A stretch of DNA of 12,363 bases from an uncultured Roseburia sp. (lineage in GTDB: Bacteria > Bacillota > Clostridia > Lachnospirales > Lachnospiraceae): NCBI GenBank assembly GCA_947057405.1, contig CAMSEJ010000031.1:1-12363 (forward strand). The letters are read 5' to 3'. The first letter of the stretch is position 1; the number at the start of each line of letters is the position of its first letter. A program made the position numbers and the translations under genes. Below, in pieces: positions 6,249 through 12,363 of this stretch. The notes below the pieces were generated by a model that was not told the origin of the DNA, did not search any database, and saw only the letters and a list, made by a program, of their open reading frames with translations.

Positions 6249-7508
6249 GTGAAAGGAAACGGGAAAAGGAAAGTTCTGGCACTTGTTTTGATTTCTTCGT
6301 TTGCATTGGCGAACCTGCAGGCAGTAAATGCCAGCACAATGTCGAAAGCGAAGGATGCAAAGGAGCAGGCAGAACGGGAACTGGAGGAAGCAAACAGGCA
6401 GATTGAAGCGATTGAACAGCAGCAGTCGGCACTGCAGGGAGAGATTGACGAGAAGGATAAGGAGCTTGTAAGCCTTCTGGTTAATATCGGAATCCTGGAA
6501 GGGGAGCTGGATGCGAAGAATGCGCAGCTTGTGCAGGTCACGGAGGATCTGGCTGTGGCGGAACAGACCGAAGCGAGTCAATATGCTTCTATGAAAAAGC
6601 GGATCCAGTTTATGTATGAAAGGGGCGACACGGCGATGCTGGAAGCGCTGCTCGGTTCAGCGGATATGTCGGATTTTCTGAACCGGGTGGAGTATGTATC
6701 GGATGTTTATGAATATGACAGGAACCTTCTGACGCAGTATCAGGCTACGGTGCAGCAGGTGGCGGATCTGAAGTCTTCCGTGGAAACAGAGAAGGCGGAG
6801 TTAGAGGCCATGCAGGAGGAATACGCCTTACAGCAGGATTCATTAGAGACTGTTCTGGCAAAAAAGCGTGCACAGATGGGAGATTATGACAATCAGCTTG
6901 TGACGGCGCAGGCAGCGGCGGACGAGTTTAAACAGACGATTATTGCACAGAATGAGATTATCCAGGAAGAGGAGCGCAGAATCCGCAAGGAGGAAGAACG
7001 CAGGCAGCGGGAGGCAGCGGAAGCGGCAGAGCGTGCGCGTGCTGCGCAGGCTGTACAAAACGGCGGCAGCGGAGGAAACGGCGGCGGGACAAGCAGCGGA
7101 ACAGGCGGCAGTGACAGCAGCGGGACGGCCAGCGGCGGCGGGGCGAACCCGGGCTATACGACCGGGGTCAGCGGCGGATCGGTTGTGTCTTATGCCTGCC
7201 AGTTTGTCGGGAATCCTTATGTCTGGGGCGGAACGAGCCTTACCAATGGGGCGGACTGCTCGGGATTTGTGATGAGTGTATTTGCGCATTTCGGCATCAG
7301 CCTGCCGCACAGCTCGGCAGCGCTGCAGGGCTGCGGGAAGGCGGTCAGCTATGCCAACGCACAGCCGGGGGATTTGATTTGCTATTCCGGGCATGTGGCG
7401 ATTTATATGGGCGGCGGCCAGATTGTACATGCACAGAGTACGGCTGTGGGGATTACGACCGGATCGGCGACCTACCGTACCATTGTGGCGGTACGCAGGG
7501 TATTATAA
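6249..7508 (+). CDS. Secreted PcsB/CwlO-type NlpC/P60 peptidoglycan hydrolase with coiled coil
   Basis: A 419-residue exported cell-wall hydrolase. Residues 1-28 form a signal peptide (basic KGNGKRK, hydrophobic core, likely cleavage after VNA). Residues about 32-225 are a long heptad-rich, Glu/Gln-rich coiled coil. It includes the segment IQFMYERGDTAMLEALLGSA, typical of the PcsB N-terminal domain. A basic/Ala stretch and a Gly/Ser-rich linker follow (about 265-310), then an NlpC/P60 domain with Cys337 (ADCSGF), His382 (GHVAIYMG) and His394 (IVHAQS). Relatives (PcsB, CwlO) cleave peptide stems and are switched on by FtsEX through the coiled coil. No ftsEX is present here. The frame opens at a TTG (6234) and has an ATG at 6243, but AGGAGG at 6237-6242 overlaps or abuts these. 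GTG 6249, six bases downstream of that site, is the likely start. It is first in a five-gene run and 20 bases from the next gene. Confidence 0.93.
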   Translation: MKGNGKRKVLALVLISSFALANLQAVNASTMSKAKDAKEQAERELEEANRQIEAIEQQQSALQGEIDEKDKELVSLLVNIGILEGELDAKNAQLVQVTEDLAVAEQTEASQYASMKKRIQFMYERGDTAMLEALLGSADMSDFLNRVEYVSDVYEYDRNLLTQYQATVQQVADLKSSVETEKAELEAMQEEYALQQDSLETVLAKKRAQMGDYDNQLVTAQAAADEFKQTIIAQNEIIQEEERRIRKEEERRQREAAEAAERARAAQAVQNGGSGGNGGGTSSGTGGSDSSGTASGGGANPGYTTGVSGGSVVSYACQFVGNPYVWGGTSLTNGADCSGFVMSVFAHFGISLPHSSAALQGCGKAVSYANAQPGDLICYSGHVAIYMGGGQIVHAQSTAVGITTGSATYRTIVAVRRVL

Positions 7509-7528
7509 ATACAAAGGAGAGATCGGGA

Positions 7529-8197
7529 ATGGCTGGGAAGGAACCGGATCGGCAGACCCGCTGGTTTATGGTGTGGATGACGCTTTTGATAGGGAGTGTC
7601 GTGCTTGCGGCTGCGGTGCGGATGCAGCAGACGGATCGGCTTGCCTATGCGGAGCATCTGGATGACTGGGCTTATACGGTGGACGGGACAACATACCGGC
7701 TTCGGGATTTGGCGGTTTACCTGGCGCGTCAGGAGCAGGAAATTGAGTCGCAGGCGCGGGTATATGATCTGGAGAATACCACCAGATACTGGAATGCGCA
7801 TACCAACGGACAGTTTATTCGCGTGACAGGAAGGAATGCCGCAATGGATATGGCGGTTCATGATATGATTTTCTGCGGAATGGCGATAGAAGAGGGCGTA
7901 GAGCTGACCGAGGAGGAAACGGTCTTTTTGGAGAACCAGAGAATGGATTTCTGGTATGACTTAGAGGAAGAAGGACAGGAACGCCTGGGCGTTTCGGAGC
8001 AGGAAATCAAGAGGCAGTTTCAATGCATGGCGCTGGCGCAGAAACAGCAGCAGGCGTATGCGGACGAGCAGGGGGTTGACTACAGGGAGTATAATATAAA
8101 CGGCAGCCTGTATAAGGAGCTGTTAAAGGAGCATACTTATACTGTCAACGAGAAGCTCATAAAGAAACTGAATTTTGGAAATATAACGATGGAGTAA
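7529..8197 (+). CDS. Membrane-anchored extracytoplasmic protein, unknown, faint SurA-N-like character
   Basis: The protein has 222 residues. A short positive N-terminus precedes one transmembrane segment (about 12-31), which acts as an uncleaved anchor; the remainder should face outside. The outer part is helical and acidic. The stretch around residues 103-130 (NAAMDMAVHDMIFCGMAIEE, then GVELTEEE) resembles the helical N-terminal domain of SurA/PrsA-type foldases, with its 'MI...A.E.GV.LTEEE' pattern. There is no parvulin domain and the protein ends soon after, so isomerase activity is not expected. This resemblance is by eye and weak. ATG 7529 is supported by AAAGGAG at 7513-7519; the longer open frame to 7379 merely overlaps the preceding hydrolase gene. 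Placement directly after a secreted hydrolase suggests a chaperone or cofactor for it (inference). Followed after 15 bases by map. Confidence 0.85.
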   Translation: MAGKEPDRQTRWFMVWMTLLIGSVVLAAAVRMQQTDRLAYAEHLDDWAYTVDGTTYRLRDLAVYLARQEQEIESQARVYDLENTTRYWNAHTNGQFIRVTGRNAAMDMAVHDMIFCGMAIEEGVELTEEETVFLENQRMDFWYDLEEEGQERLGVSEQEIKRQFQCMALAQKQQQAYADEQGVDYREYNINGSLYKELLKEHTYTVNEKLIKKLNFGNITME

Positions 8198-8212
8198 GGG
8201 ACTGGAAGAATT

Positions 8213-9088
8213 ATGGCAAAGAAAATAGGGAGAAACGATCCGTGCTGGTGCGGCAGCGGCAGGAAATACAAAGCGTGCCATCAGGCGTTTGACGACAAAA
8301 TCGCCCGGTTTGCGGCAGCAGGGCACATTGTGCCGGATCACAGTATGATTAAGACAGCAGAACAGATTGCAGGAATTAAAGAAAGCGCAAAGATCAACAT
8401 TGCGGTACTCGATTATATCGCGGCGCAAGTCAAGGCGGGCATGAGCACCGAGCAAATCAATACGATGGTGTTTGAAAAAACGACCCGGATGGGCGGATAC
8501 CCGGCAACATTAAATTACCAGGGGTTTCCGAAAAGCGCGTGTACGTCGGTTAACAATCAGGTCTGCCACGGGATTCCGTCGGAACAGGTGATTCTAAAGG
8601 AGGGGGATATCTTAAACGTAGATATTTCAACAAATTTGGACGGGTTTTATTCGGATTCTTCCCGAATGTTCTGCATCGGGGAGGTCAGTCCCGAGAAAAA
8701 AAAGCTGGTTGAGGTTGCGAGGGAATGCGTCAATGAGGGGTTAAAGGAAGTAAAGCCCTGGGGATTCCTTGGCGATATGGGACAGGCAGTCCATGACTAT
8801 GCGTTTGCTCACGGGTATACGATCGTGCGGGAAATCGGCGGGCACGGCGTGGGGGTCGAGTTCCACGAGGATCCGTGGGTCGGGTACAACACCAAACGGG
8901 GTACGGAAATGTTAATGGTGCCGGGCATGATGTTTACCATTGAACCGATGGTAAATATGGGCCGGGTTGAGATTTACATAGACGAACGGAACGGATGGAC
9001 GGCTTATACGGAAGACGGCAAACCGTCCGCACAGTGGGAAGTGCAGGTGCTTGTGACGGACGACGGGTATGAAGTGATATCTTATTAA
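8213..9088 (+). CDS. map: Type I methionine aminopeptidase with N-terminal SEC-C zinc motif
   Basis: A 291-residue enzyme that removes the initiator methionine from nascent proteins in the cytoplasm. The N-terminus carries a SEC-C zinc-binding motif, C11-x-C13-x8-C22-H23 (CWCGSGRKYKACH), about 40 residues longer than E. coli MetAP. All catalytic residues follow at a constant offset from E. coli: His119 (CHGIP), Asp137 (NVDIS), Asp148 (YSDSS), His211 (GGHGVG), Glu244 (TIEPM) and Glu276 (QWEVQ). The two-metal pita-bread fold should thus be fully active. SEC-C-bearing type I enzymes are known from Firmicutes and other bacteria; the extension probably aids ribosome or nucleic acid contact (inference). 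The start is fixed by the zinc motif and a modest GGAAG site at 8204-8208. In many Firmicutes map sits in the ribosomal protein operon with adk; here it lies between cell-wall and purine salvage genes, so a second map copy elsewhere is possible. Confidence 0.96.
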   Translation: MAKKIGRNDPCWCGSGRKYKACHQAFDDKIARFAAAGHIVPDHSMIKTAEQIAGIKESAKINIAVLDYIAAQVKAGMSTEQINTMVFEKTTRMGGYPATLNYQGFPKSACTSVNNQVCHGIPSEQVILKEGDILNVDISTNLDGFYSDSSRMFCIGEVSPEKKKLVEVARECVNEGLKEVKPWGFLGDMGQAVHDYAFAHGYTIVREIGGHGVGVEFHEDPWVGYNTKRGTEMLMVPGMMFTIEPMVNMGRVEIYIDERNGWTAYTEDGKPSAQWEVQVLVTDDGYEVISY

Positions 9089-9104
9089 AAGGAGGCGCAG
9101 ACAA

Positions 9105-9629
9105 ATGAAAAAAATAGAGGAATATGTCCGCAACATTCCGGATTTTCCGGAAAAAGGTATTATTTTCCGCGATGTGACAACGGTTTTGCAGGACGCGGAG
9201 GGGTTAAAGCTGGCAATTGATTCCATGCTTGAGCTGTTGAAAGGCGTTGATTTTGACGTTGTGGCAGGCACGGAATCGAGGGGCTTTATTTTCGGGGTGC
9301 CGATTGCCTATGCGCTCGGCAAGCCGTTTGTACCGATTCGTAAGAAGGGCAAGCTTCCCTGTGAGACGGTTTCGGCAAAATACGATCTGGAATACGGCAG
9401 TGCGGAGATTGAGATGCATAAAGATTCTATTGTACCGGGCCAGAAGGCAGTGCTGGTAGACGATCTGATTGCAACAGGCGGAACGATTGAAGCATGCACG
9501 CGGCTGATTGAAGAGCTGGGCGGCGAAGTGGTCAAAATCATCTTTTTGATGGAGCTGGCAGGATTAAAGGGCAGGGACCGGCTCGGCGGCTACGAGGTGG
9601 CGTCCGTCATTACATACGAAGGCAACTAA
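9105..9629 (+). CDS. apt: Adenine phosphoribosyltransferase
   Basis: A 174-residue cytoplasmic enzyme converting adenine and PRPP to AMP and pyrophosphate in purine salvage. The PRPP-binding motif AVLVDDLIATGGT is at residues 115-127. The GTESRGF loop is at 55-61, and the flexible catalytic loop runs from KKGKLP through YDLEYG at about 80-98. The N-terminal IPDFPEKGIIFRDVT segment is the usual Apt adenine-site signature. Length is typical of bacterial Apt (about 170-180). A strong AAAAGGAGG site at 9087-9095 overlaps the map stop region and precedes ATG by nine bases. The NCS2 permease gene follows immediately, pairing uptake of the base with its conversion. I saw no purine riboswitch or other signal between map and apt. 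Confidence 0.97.
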   Translation: MKKIEEYVRNIPDFPEKGIIFRDVTTVLQDAEGLKLAIDSMLELLKGVDFDVVAGTESRGFIFGVPIAYALGKPFVPIRKKGKLPCETVSAKYDLEYGSAEIEMHKDSIVPGQKAVLVDDLIATGGTIEACTRLIEELGGEVVKIIFLMELAGLKGRDRLGGYEVASVITYEGN

Positions 9630-9653
9630 ATGCCGAACAGGGGAGGGCACATT

Positions 9654-11021
9654 TTGATCGAAACGTTTTTCAAATTAAAAGAGAACCACACAACGGTAAA
9701 AACAGAGGTAATTGCAGGAATTACCACGTTTATGACAATGGCGTATATTCTGGCCGTAAATCCGAGTCTTCTGGGCAGCGAGTCCGGCTCGAATATGGAT
9801 GCGACCGCGGTATTGATTGCAACCTGTCTGGCATCGTTTGTGGGGACAATGGCTATGGCGCTTCTGGCAAATTATCCGTTTGCGCTTGCGCCCGGGATGG
9901 GGTTAAACGCGTATTTTTCCTTTACGGTCTGCGGCGCGATGGGATATTCCTGGCAGGTCGCTCTGGCGGCGGTCTTTGTAGAAGGATTGATTTTTATTGT
10001 GCTGTCTCTGACAAATGTGCGGGAAGCGATTTTTGATGCCATCCCGGGAACGCTGAAAAAAGGCGTCAGTGCAGGGATCGGACTGTTCATCGCATTTATC
10101 GGGCTGCAGGGCGCGCATATCGTAGTGGCAAACGATTCCACACTTGTGTCCTATGTGGATTTTGCAGGGAACTGGCATACACAGGGGATCTGTGCGGTGC
10201 TGGCGCTTGTGGGTCTGCTGGGAACGGCCGTGCTGTATATCAAAGGCGTCAAGGGAGCGATATTAATCGGGATCGCGGCAACCTGGGGGCTTGGTATGCT
10301 GGCGCAGGCGGCGGGCATTTATACCGTCGATGCGGAAAACGGGTTTTATTCCCTGTATCCGTCATTGGCGCTTACGGATTTCTCGGCGATTGGGCTGACG
10401 TTCGGACAGTGCTTTCGGGCGGATTTTTCGGGTGTCAGTATGTTTAATTTTATTGTGATCCTGCTGTCCTTCTTGTTTGTGGACATGTTTGATACGATTG
10501 GGACTTTAATCGGGGTGTCTTCTAAAGCAGGGATGCTGGATTCACAGGATAAGCTGCCTCGGATAAAGCCGGCGCTTCTGGCGGACGCGGTTGCGACTTC
10601 CGTAGGAGCCATATTCGGAACCTCTACCACGACGACGTTTGTGGAAAGCTCCGCGGGCGTGGGAGAAGGGGCAAGGACAGGCCTGGCATCTGTTGTGACA
10701 GGAATTTTGTTTTTGCTTGCGATCTTCTTTGCGCCGATCTTTACCGCGATTCCGGGATTTGCTACGGCGCCGGCGCTGGTTTTCGTCGGGTTTTTGATGG
10801 TATCTGCCATACTGGACGTGGATTTTCACGACGCGGCAGAGGCGGTGCCGGCATATCTGTGCATGATTGCGATGCCGATGGTGTACAGTATTTCCGAGGG
10901 AATCGCGCTCGGGGTGATTTCCTATGTCGTGATTCAGGCGGTATGCGGGAAGGCAAAAAAGATTACGCCGCTTATGTATGTGCTGGCGGTGCTGTTTATC
11001 TGTAAATACGCGTTTTTGTAA
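9654..11021 (+). CDS. NCS2-family (AzgA/PbuG-type) purine base permease
   Basis: A polytopic transporter of 455 residues with about 12-14 membrane segments. Family hallmarks are VIAGITTFMTMAYILAVNP near the N-terminus, FVDMFDTIGTLIG at 275-287, and TTTTFVESSAGVGEGA beginning at about residue 325. Relatives import adenine, guanine or hypoxanthine with protons. Direct position after apt suggests adenine as the main substrate (inference). The frame also offers ATG 9630, which touches the apt stop codon (TAAATG) and has only a weak upstream GAAGG. TTG 9654 is preferred because GGGGAGG at 9640-9646 lies seven bases before it and the resulting N-terminus (MIETFFKLKENHTTV) matches the family. The eight extra residues are the uncertainty. 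It is the last gene of the run and is closed by a strong terminator. Confidence 0.94.
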   Translation: MIETFFKLKENHTTVKTEVIAGITTFMTMAYILAVNPSLLGSESGSNMDATAVLIATCLASFVGTMAMALLANYPFALAPGMGLNAYFSFTVCGAMGYSWQVALAAVFVEGLIFIVLSLTNVREAIFDAIPGTLKKGVSAGIGLFIAFIGLQGAHIVVANDSTLVSYVDFAGNWHTQGICAVLALVGLLGTAVLYIKGVKGAILIGIAATWGLGMLAQAAGIYTVDAENGFYSLYPSLALTDFSAIGLTFGQCFRADFSGVSMFNFIVILLSFLFVDMFDTIGTLIGVSSKAGMLDSQDKLPRIKPALLADAVATSVGAIFGTSTTTTFVESSAGVGEGARTGLASVVTGILFLLAIFFAPIFTAIPGFATAPALVFVGFLMVSAILDVDFHDAAEAVPAYLCMIAMPMVYSISEGIALGVISYVVIQAVCGKAKKITPLMYVLAVLFICKYAFL

Positions 11022-11034
11022 TCCGGTATTTAAA

Positions 11035-11081
11035 ACGCGGTTCGGCGGGAATACATTCCCGGGCGGGCCGCGTCTTTTTTT
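11035..11081 (+). terminator. Strong intrinsic terminator after the purine permease
   Basis: Arms 11035-11050 and 11057-11073 pair through a 10-bp lower stem (ACGCGG then two G-U wobbles, C-G and G-C), one mismatch and a GGGA/TCCC upper stem. A six-base ATACAT loop caps it. A C and seven T residues (11075-11081) follow. It separates the purine salvage run from rpoB. Confidence 0.92.
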
Positions 11082-11152
11082 GGATTATACGAAATCAGGC
11101 GCTTTGCGGCAGGCGGTTTTTGAAAAACCCGTGAATCGGCGGTAAATATCAC

Positions 11153-11182
11153 TTGACATCCCGTCGGAGCTTGTAATATAAT
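11153..11182 (+). promoter_or_regulatory. Strong sigma-A promoter for rpoB
   Basis: Consensus TTGACA (11153-11158) and consensus TATAAT (11177-11182) are separated by 18 bases. The start point would be near 11189, about 100 bases before the rpoB ATG. A 7-bp inverted repeat, GGTTTTT-G-AAAAACC (11115-11129), lies 23 bases upstream of the -35 box. Together with the terminator at 11035 it shows that rpoB is transcribed independently of the genes upstream. Confidence 0.88.
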
Positions 11183-11188
11183 ATACCG

Positions 11189-11289
11189 TGCACTATTGTG
11201 TTGACACAGCTTTGCTGTGTCTGTTGGTGCAGCAAAGATTTTTGCAAACAAAACTGCTTGTATAAATGAAAATGAGAGGTGAAACGTCA
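11189..11289 (+). promoter_or_regulatory. rpoB leader with two mutually exclusive hairpins (possible attenuator)
   Basis: Hairpin 1 is a perfect 8-bp stem GACACAGC/GCTGTGTC (11203-11210 with 11214-11221) with a TTT loop. Hairpin 2 pairs CTTTGCTG (11210-11217) with CAGCAAAG (11230-11237), extendable by two G-U pairs, and is followed by A and five T (11239-11243). They share 11210-11217, so only one can form at a time. Hairpin 2 plus the T-run resembles a weak terminator, and hairpin 1 would block it. The function is inferred from form only. Confidence 0.5.
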
Positions 11290-12317
11290 ATGGAGAAAAA
11301 CAGAATACGTCCGGTGCAGGCTGGAAAAGGTTTACGTATGAGTTACTCACGGCAGAAGGAAGTCCTGGAAATACCGAATCTGATTGAAGTCCAGAAAGAC
11401 TCTTACCAATGGTTTTTAAGTGACGGGTTAAAGGAAGTATTTGCAGACATTTCGCCGATAGCGGATTACAGTGGACATCTGAGCCTGGAATTTACGGATT
11501 TTACATTGTGCAGGGATGACGTGAAATATTCGATCCCGGAATGTAAAGAACGGGATGCCACTTATGCGGCGCCCTTAAAAGTAAAGGTCAGGCTTTACAA
11601 CAAGGAAATGGATGAAATCAATGAACATGAGATCTTCATGGGCGATCTTCCTCTTATGACAGAGACAGGGACGTTTGTGATCAATGGCGCAGAGCGTGTT
11701 ATCGTCAGCCAGCTGGTACGCTCCCCCGGCATTTATTATGCAGTTTCACACGATAAAGTTGGTAAAAAATTATACTCCTGCACCGTGATCCCGAACCGCG
11801 GGGCATGGCTGGAGTATGAGACGGATTCCAATGACGTTTTTTATGTACGAGTAGACAGGACAAGGAAAGTGCCGATCACGGTGCTGATCCGTGCACTTGG
11901 CATTGGCAGCAACCAGGAGATCATAGATTTATTTGGCGAAGAACCCAAGATTATGGCCAGCTTCGGAAAAGACGTGGCGACGAATTACGAAGAGGGTTTG
12001 TTAGAATTATACAAGAAGATCAGACCAGGCGAGCCGTTGACCGTAGAGAGCGCGGAGAGCCTGATTTCTGCTATGTTTTTCGACCCCAGGCGGTACGATC
12101 TGGCAAAGGTGGGGCGTTATAAATTCAATAAAAAGCTGGCGTTAAAAAACCGGATCGGCGGGCAGGTACTGGCGGAAGACGTTGTTGATGTGACGACCGG
12201 CGAGATCATTGCCCAAAAGGGTACGGAGGCAGACCGCGATTTGGCGGAACGGATTCAGAATGCGGCCGTTCCGTACGTCTGGATTCAGGCGGAGAACCGG
12301 AACGTTAAAATCCTGTC
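11290..12317 (+). CDS. rpoB: DNA-directed RNA polymerase subunit beta, N-terminal 342 residues only
   Basis: The fragment holds the first 342 codons plus two bases of RpoB, which is about 1,200 residues in Firmicutes, and is cut by the adapter at 12318. Visible are the conserved N-terminus (SYSRQKEVLEIPNLIEVQKD, residues 18-37) and the protrusion-domain motif FVINGAERVIVSQLVRSPG at 129-147. The start of the lobe region follows. The rifampicin clusters and catalytic regions lie beyond the cut. ATG 11290 is chosen because GAGAGGTGA at 11274-11282 precedes it at seven-base spacing; in-frame ATGs at 11266 and 11272 lie upstream of or inside that site. Residues DRKSVV at the end of the open frame are translated adapter. 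The gene has its own promoter and leader, and the ribosomal protein genes rplJ and rplL that commonly precede rpoB are absent here. Confidence 0.97.
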
Positions 12318-12363
12318 AGATCGGAAGAGCGTCGTGTAGGGAAAGAGTGTGGTACCTTGTGTA
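12318..12363 (-). other. Illumina adapter plus 13-base tag (library artefact), right end
   Basis: This is the exact reverse complement of positions 1-46: the adapter occupies 12318-12350, starting AGATCGGAAGAGC, and the 13-base tag 12351-12363. It truncates rpoB after base 12317 and supplies a false stop codon (TAG at 12337-12339). Confidence 0.97.

Noticed and set aside
6843..7430. Minus-strand open frame of 195 residues over the hydrolase gene
   Set aside because: It is a composition shadow of the Gly/Ser-rich linker and NlpC/P60 domain, without ribosome site or family features.
11201..11206. Second rpoB promoter from TTGACA at 11201
   Set aside because: No acceptable -10 box lies 16-18 bases downstream; the bases belong to the perfect hairpin at 11203-11221.
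11022..11289. L10 (rplJ) leader or purine riboswitch before rpoB or the permease
   Set aside because: No matching fold or conserved core was recognised; the only structures seen are the terminator and the two leader hairpins.
1..12363. CRISPR array, tRNA, rRNA, integrase or transposase
   Set aside because: No regularly spaced repeats, cloverleaf sequences, rRNA stretches or mobile-element proteins were found on either strand.

Overview
The window is a 12,271-bp genomic insert (47-12317) bounded on both sides by the same 46-bp non-biological sequence in inverted orientation. Each copy contains the Illumina universal adapter (14-46 and 12318-12350) plus a 13-base outer tag. Both outermost genes are therefore cut by library construction. 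The peptide DRKSVV that appears at the right-hand ORF end is translated adapter. The insert looks like one tagged long fragment, possibly a synthetic long read, rather than a natural element with terminal repeats.

The biology points to an endospore-forming, Gram-positive Clostridia, most likely Lachnospiraceae. Reasons are the strong Shine-Dalgarno sites, sigma-A promoters with near-consensus boxes, a Veg homologue next to a SipL-type DUF3794/LysM spore-coat morphogenesis protein, a SpoVB/MurJ-type flippase, methionine aminopeptidase with a SEC-C zinc motif, and an RpoB of Firmicutes type. All genes lie on the plus strand and no gene-free stretch exceeds 300 bases. Genus-level placement is not possible by eye.

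Layout: (1) 47-2297, a tight three-gene run of an SH3b-NlpC/P60 peptidase (5' end missing), an unknown four-helix membrane protein and an M19 dipeptidase, which fits murein-peptide breakdown. (2) 2399-4027, a SpoVB/MurJ-like flippase with its own sigma-A promoter. (3) veg (4157-4399) with a near-perfect promoter, followed by a strong hairpin whose 3' arm carries the ribosome binding site of sipL (4461-6020). sipL is closed by a terminator and then a 14-bp perfect inverted repeat. (4) 6249-11021, a five-gene operon-like run: secreted PcsB/CwlO-type NlpC/P60 hydrolase, a membrane-anchored unknown with faint SurA-N character, map, apt and an NCS2 purine permease, closed by a strong terminator. 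(5) From 11153, a consensus promoter, a roughly 100-nt leader with two mutually exclusive hairpins, and the first 342 codons of rpoB.

Taken together the window is core chromosome: cell-wall turnover and export, spore coat assembly, protein N-terminal maturation, adenine salvage with uptake, and transcription. I found no transposase, integrase, CRISPR array, tRNA or rRNA. The most unusual points are regulatory: the veg-sipL hairpin that hides a ribosome binding site, the rpoB leader with alternative hairpins and no ribosomal protein genes upstream, and the isolated 14-bp inverted repeat after sipL.
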